This document shows, piece after piece, positions 60,384 through 64,000 of a stretch of DNA of 64,000 nt. Position 1 is the first letter of the stretch. Each line of letters opens with the position of its first letter. The DNA comes from Leptasterias polaris (lineage: Eukaryota > Echinodermata > Asteroidea > Forcipulatida > Asteriidae), in the NCBI GenBank assembly GCA_037783415.1, contig JAZGTN010000087.1, positions 744,001 to 808,000 of the forward strand, in the 5' to 3' direction. A program made the translations under genes and the position numbers. The notes beneath the pieces are model-generated. The model saw only the letters and a program-made list of their open reading frames with translations. It did no database searches and was not told where the DNA came from.

Positions 60384-60580
60384 GCAGCCACCCTGCCTAT
60401 TACTCTGCCTACCGCCTGCAGCCACCCTGCCTATTACTCCACACACCGCCTGCAGCCACCCTGCCAATTACTCTGCCTACCGCCTGCAAACACCCTGCCT
60501 ATTACTCCACACACCGCCTGCAGCCACCCTGCCTATTACTCTGCCTACCGCCTGCAGCCACCCTGCCTATTACTCCACAC

Positions 60581-60776
60581 TGCAAGACGGAAAAATGCAT
60601 CCTTGTGGAGCACTCTTTTGTTCTTTCCTTTGTCCCTGCACTTAACAGTTTCCCATAGACTTTGTACACAAATTTCCTTGTGGAGCACCCCGGTCTTTAG
60701 AAATTCCATGTGGAGTCCTTTTGTTTTCCCTTTTTTGTTTTGTCCTTGGTCTCCAGAAGGTACCGAAAGTGAGAGC
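60581..60776. mobile_element. 196-bp insert in the satellite
   Basis: It interrupts a unit between CTCCACAC and ACCGCCTG. It contains CCTTGTGGAGCAC twice and a related CCATGTGGAGTCC once, suggesting a small tandem or composite sequence. No clear TIR or target duplication is seen. Confidence 0.65.
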
Positions 60777-63700
60777 ACCGCCTGCAGCCACCCTGCCTAT
60801 TACTCCACACACCGCCTGCAGCCACCCTGCCTATTACTCCACACACCGCCTGCAGCCACCCTGCCTATTACTCCACACACCGCCTGCAGCCACCCTGCCT
60901 ATTACTCCACACATTGCCTGCAGCCACCCTGCCTATTACTCTGCCTACCGCCTGCAGCCACCCTGCCTATTACTCCACACACCGCCTGCAGCCACCCTGC
61001 CTATTACTCCACACACCGCCTGCAGCCACCCTGCCTATTACTCTGCCTACCGCCTGCAGCCACCCTGCCTATTACTCCACACACCGCCTGCAGCCACCCT
61101 GCCTATTACTCCACACACCGCCTGCAGCCACCCTGCCTATTACTCCACACACCGCCTGCAGCCACCCTGCCTATTACTCCACACACTGCCTGCAGCCACA
61201 CAGCCTATTACTCCACACACCGCCTGCAACCACCCTGCCAATTACTCTGCCTACAGCCTGCAGCCACCCTGCCTATTACTCTGCCTACCGCCTGCAGCCA
61301 CCCTGCCAAATACTCTGCCTACCGCCTGCAGCCACCCTGCCAATTACTTCACACACCACCTGCAGCCACCCTGCCTATTACTCCACACACCGCCTGCAGC
61401 CACCCTGCCTATTACTCCACACACCGCCTGCAGCCACCCTGCCTATTACTCCACACACCGCCTGCAGCCACCCTGCCTATTACTCCACACACCGCCTGCA
61501 GCCACCCTGCCTATTACTCTGCCTACCGCCTGCAGCCACCCTGCCTATTACTCCACACACCGCCTGCAGCCACCCTGCCTATTACTCCACACACCGCCTG
61601 CAGCCACCCTGCCTATTACTCCACACACCGCCTGCAGCCACCCTGCCAATTACTCTGCCTACCGCCTGCAAACACCCTGCCTATTACTCCACACACCGCC
61701 TGCAGCCACTCCACACATTGCCTGCAGCCACCCTGCCTATTACTCCACACACCGCCTGCAGCCACCCTGCCTATTACTCCACACACCGCCTGCAGCCACC
61801 CTGCCTATTACTCTGCCTACCGCCTGCAGCCACCCTGCCTATTACTCCACACACCGCCTGCAGCCACCCTGCCTATTACTCCACACACCGCCTGCAGCCA
61901 CCCTGCCTATTACTCTGCCTACCGCCTGCAGCCACCCTGCCTATTACTCCACACACCGCCTGCAGCCACCCTGCCTATTACTCCACACACCGCCTGCAGC
62001 CACCCTGCCTATTACTCCACACACCGCCTGCAGCCACCCTGCCTATTACTCTGCCTACCGCCTGCAGCCACCCTGCCTATTACTCCACACACCGCCTGCA
62101 GCCACCCTGCCTATTACTCCACACACCGCCTGCAGCCACCCTGCCTATTACTCCACACACCGCCTGCAGCCACCCTGCCTATTACTCCACACACCGCCTG
62201 CAGCCACCCTGCCTATTACTCCACACACCGCCTGCAGCCACCCTGCCAATTACTCTGCCTACCGCCTGCAAACACCCTGCCTATTACTCCACACACCGCC
62301 TGCAGCCACCCTGCCTATTACTCCACACACCGCCTGCAGCCACCCTGCCTATTACTCCACACACCGCCTGCAGCCACCCTGCCTATTACTCCACACACCG
62401 CCTGCAGCCACCCTGCCTATTACTCCACACACTGCCTGCAAACACACAGCCTATTACTCCACACACCGCCTGCAGCCACCCTGCCTATTACTCCACACAC
62501 CGCCTGCAGCCACCCTGCCTATTACTCCACACACCGCCTGCAGCCACCCTGCCTATTACTCCACACACCGCCTGCAAACAACCTGCCTATTACTCCACAC
62601 ACCGCCTGCAGCCACCCTGCCTATTACTCCACACACCGCCTGCAGCCACCCTGCCTATTACTCCACACACCGCCTGCAGCCACCCTGCCAATTACTCTGC
62701 CTACCGCCTGCAAACACCCTGCCTATTACTCCACACACCGCCTGCAGCCACCCTGCCTATTACTCCACACACCGCCTGCAGCCACCCTGCCTATTACTCC
62801 ACACACCGCCTGCAGCCACCCTGCCTATTACTCCACACACCGCCTGCAGCCACCCTGCCTATTACTCCACACACTGCCTGCAAACACCCTGCCTATTACT
62901 CCACACACCGCCTGCAGCCACCCTGCCTATTACTCCACACACCGCCTGCAGCCACCCTGCCTATTACTCCACACACCGCCTGCAGCCACCCTGCCTATTA
63001 CTCCACACACCGCCTGCAGCCACCCTGCCTATTACTCCACACACCGCCTGCAGCCACCCTGCCTATTACTCCACACACTGCCTGCAAACACCCTGCCTAT
63101 TACTCCACACACTGCCTGCAAACACCCTGCCACACTGCCTGCAGACGCCCTGCCTACTACTCCACACACCGCCTGCAGCCACCCTGCCTATTACTCCACA
63201 CACTGCCTGCAAACACCCTGCCTATTACTCCACACATTGCCTGCAGCCACCCTGCCTATTACTCTGCCTACCGCCTGCAGCCACCCTGCCTATTACTCCA
63301 CACACCGCCTGCAGCCACCCTGCCTATTACTCCACACACCGCCTGCAGCCACCCTGCCTATTACTCTGCCTACCGCCTGCAGCCACCCTGCCTATTACTC
63401 CACACACCGCCTGCAGCCACCCTGCCTATTACTCCACACACCGCCTGCAGCCACCCTGCCTATTACTCCACACACCGCCTGCAGCCACCCTGCCTATTAC
63501 TCCACACACTGCCTGCAGCCACACAGCCTATTACTCCACACACCGCCTGCAACCACCCTGCCAATTACTCTGCCTACAGCCTGCAGCCACCCTGCCTATT
63601 ACTCTGCCTACCGCCTGCAGCCACCCTGCCAAATACTCTGCCTACCGCCTGCAGCCACCCTGCCAATTACTTCACACACCACCTGCAGCCACCCTGCCTA

Positions 63701-64000
63701 TTACTCCACACACCGCCTGCAGCCACCCTGCCTATTACTCCACACACCGCCTGCAGCCACCCTGCCTATTACTCCACACACCGCCTGCAGCCACCCTGCC
63801 TATTACTCCACACACCGCCTGCAGCCACCCTGCCTATTACTCTGCCTACCGCCTGCAGCCACCCTGCCTATTACTCCACACACCGCCTGCAGCCACCCTG
63901 CCTATTACTCCACACACCGCCTGCAGCCACCCTGCCTATTACTCCACACACCGCCTGCAGCCACCCTGCCAATTACTCTGCCTACCGCCTGCAAACACCC

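Larger units (their letters stand above)
58622..64000 (+). repeat. 34-bp satellite array (continues past the window edge)
   Basis: The unit is TATTACTCCACACACCGCCT followed by GCAGCCACCCTGCC. The main variant has CTCTGCCTACCG in place of CTCCACACACCG, and rarer ones have GCAACC, GCAAAC or CCAATTACT. A marker variant (GCAACCACCCTGCCAATTAC) recurs at 58811, 61226 and 63549, so whole blocks have been duplicated (about 2.3 kb between the last two). It is interrupted by 59091-60383 and 60581-60776. It lies in a TTC29 intron or 5' flank. Confidence 0.96.

Noticed and set aside
58622..64000. Long coding repeat (Pro/Cys-rich protein)
   Set aside because: A 34-bp unit shifts frame each copy and stops occur, so it is noncoding satellite DNA.

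Overview
The window is intron-rich animal nuclear DNA. It has GT-AG introns up to about 16 kb, is AT-rich, and is crowded with transposons and satellites. Three recognisable genes (TRAP1, RNF121 and the ciliary TPR gene TTC29), abundant ACATGTA-type sequence, a DIRS-type retrotransposon and tRNA-derived SINE-like repeats fit a marine invertebrate deuterostome (echinoderm, hemichordate or amphioxus). I cannot fix the species from sequence alone.

Layout. (1) 816-34943, minus strand: the first five coding exons of TRAP1, the mitochondrial HSP90. The rest of the gene lies beyond the left edge. Only 570 coding bases occupy 34 kb because introns 1 and 4 hold most of the mobile DNA. Intron 4 holds a decayed DIRS element (1674-13407) with inverted terminal repeats, an internal complementary region and broken gag/RT/RNase H/tyrosine-recombinase genes. 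A block of other repeats (about 6842-12372) is nested in it, and that block contains a 963-bp TTAA-flanked element. Intron 2 holds a LINE fragment. Intron 1 holds a young, coding-intact Ty3/Gypsy element (19008-24905) with 111-bp LTRs, a long foldback element, and an exact 481-bp direct repeat around G-rich DNA. (2) 34944-35299: a compact head-to-head promoter region with a CTCF-like motif. (3) 35300-44144, plus strand: RNF121 complete in eight coding exons, with a 20-bp minisatellite in its last intron. (4) 44145-50965: intergenic DNA with hairpin elements, a third copy of the TGACGTCA-rich repeat and other dispersed repeats. (5) 50966-58464, minus strand: the last seven coding exons of TTC29, with a SINE, small inverted-repeat elements and a 1.7-kb TA-flanked TIR element in its introns. 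(6) about 58622 to the right edge: a 34-bp satellite with higher-order structure, split by a 1293-bp hAT-like element (8-bp target duplication) and a 196-bp insert.

The three genes do not form a pathway: a mitochondrial chaperone, a membrane RING E3 ligase of the secretory pathway, and a sperm/ciliary axoneme factor. The main interest is the mobile DNA: a full DIRS end structure, a tandem array grown inside its recombinase gene, and repeats that have spread CTCF-like and CRE-like motifs.
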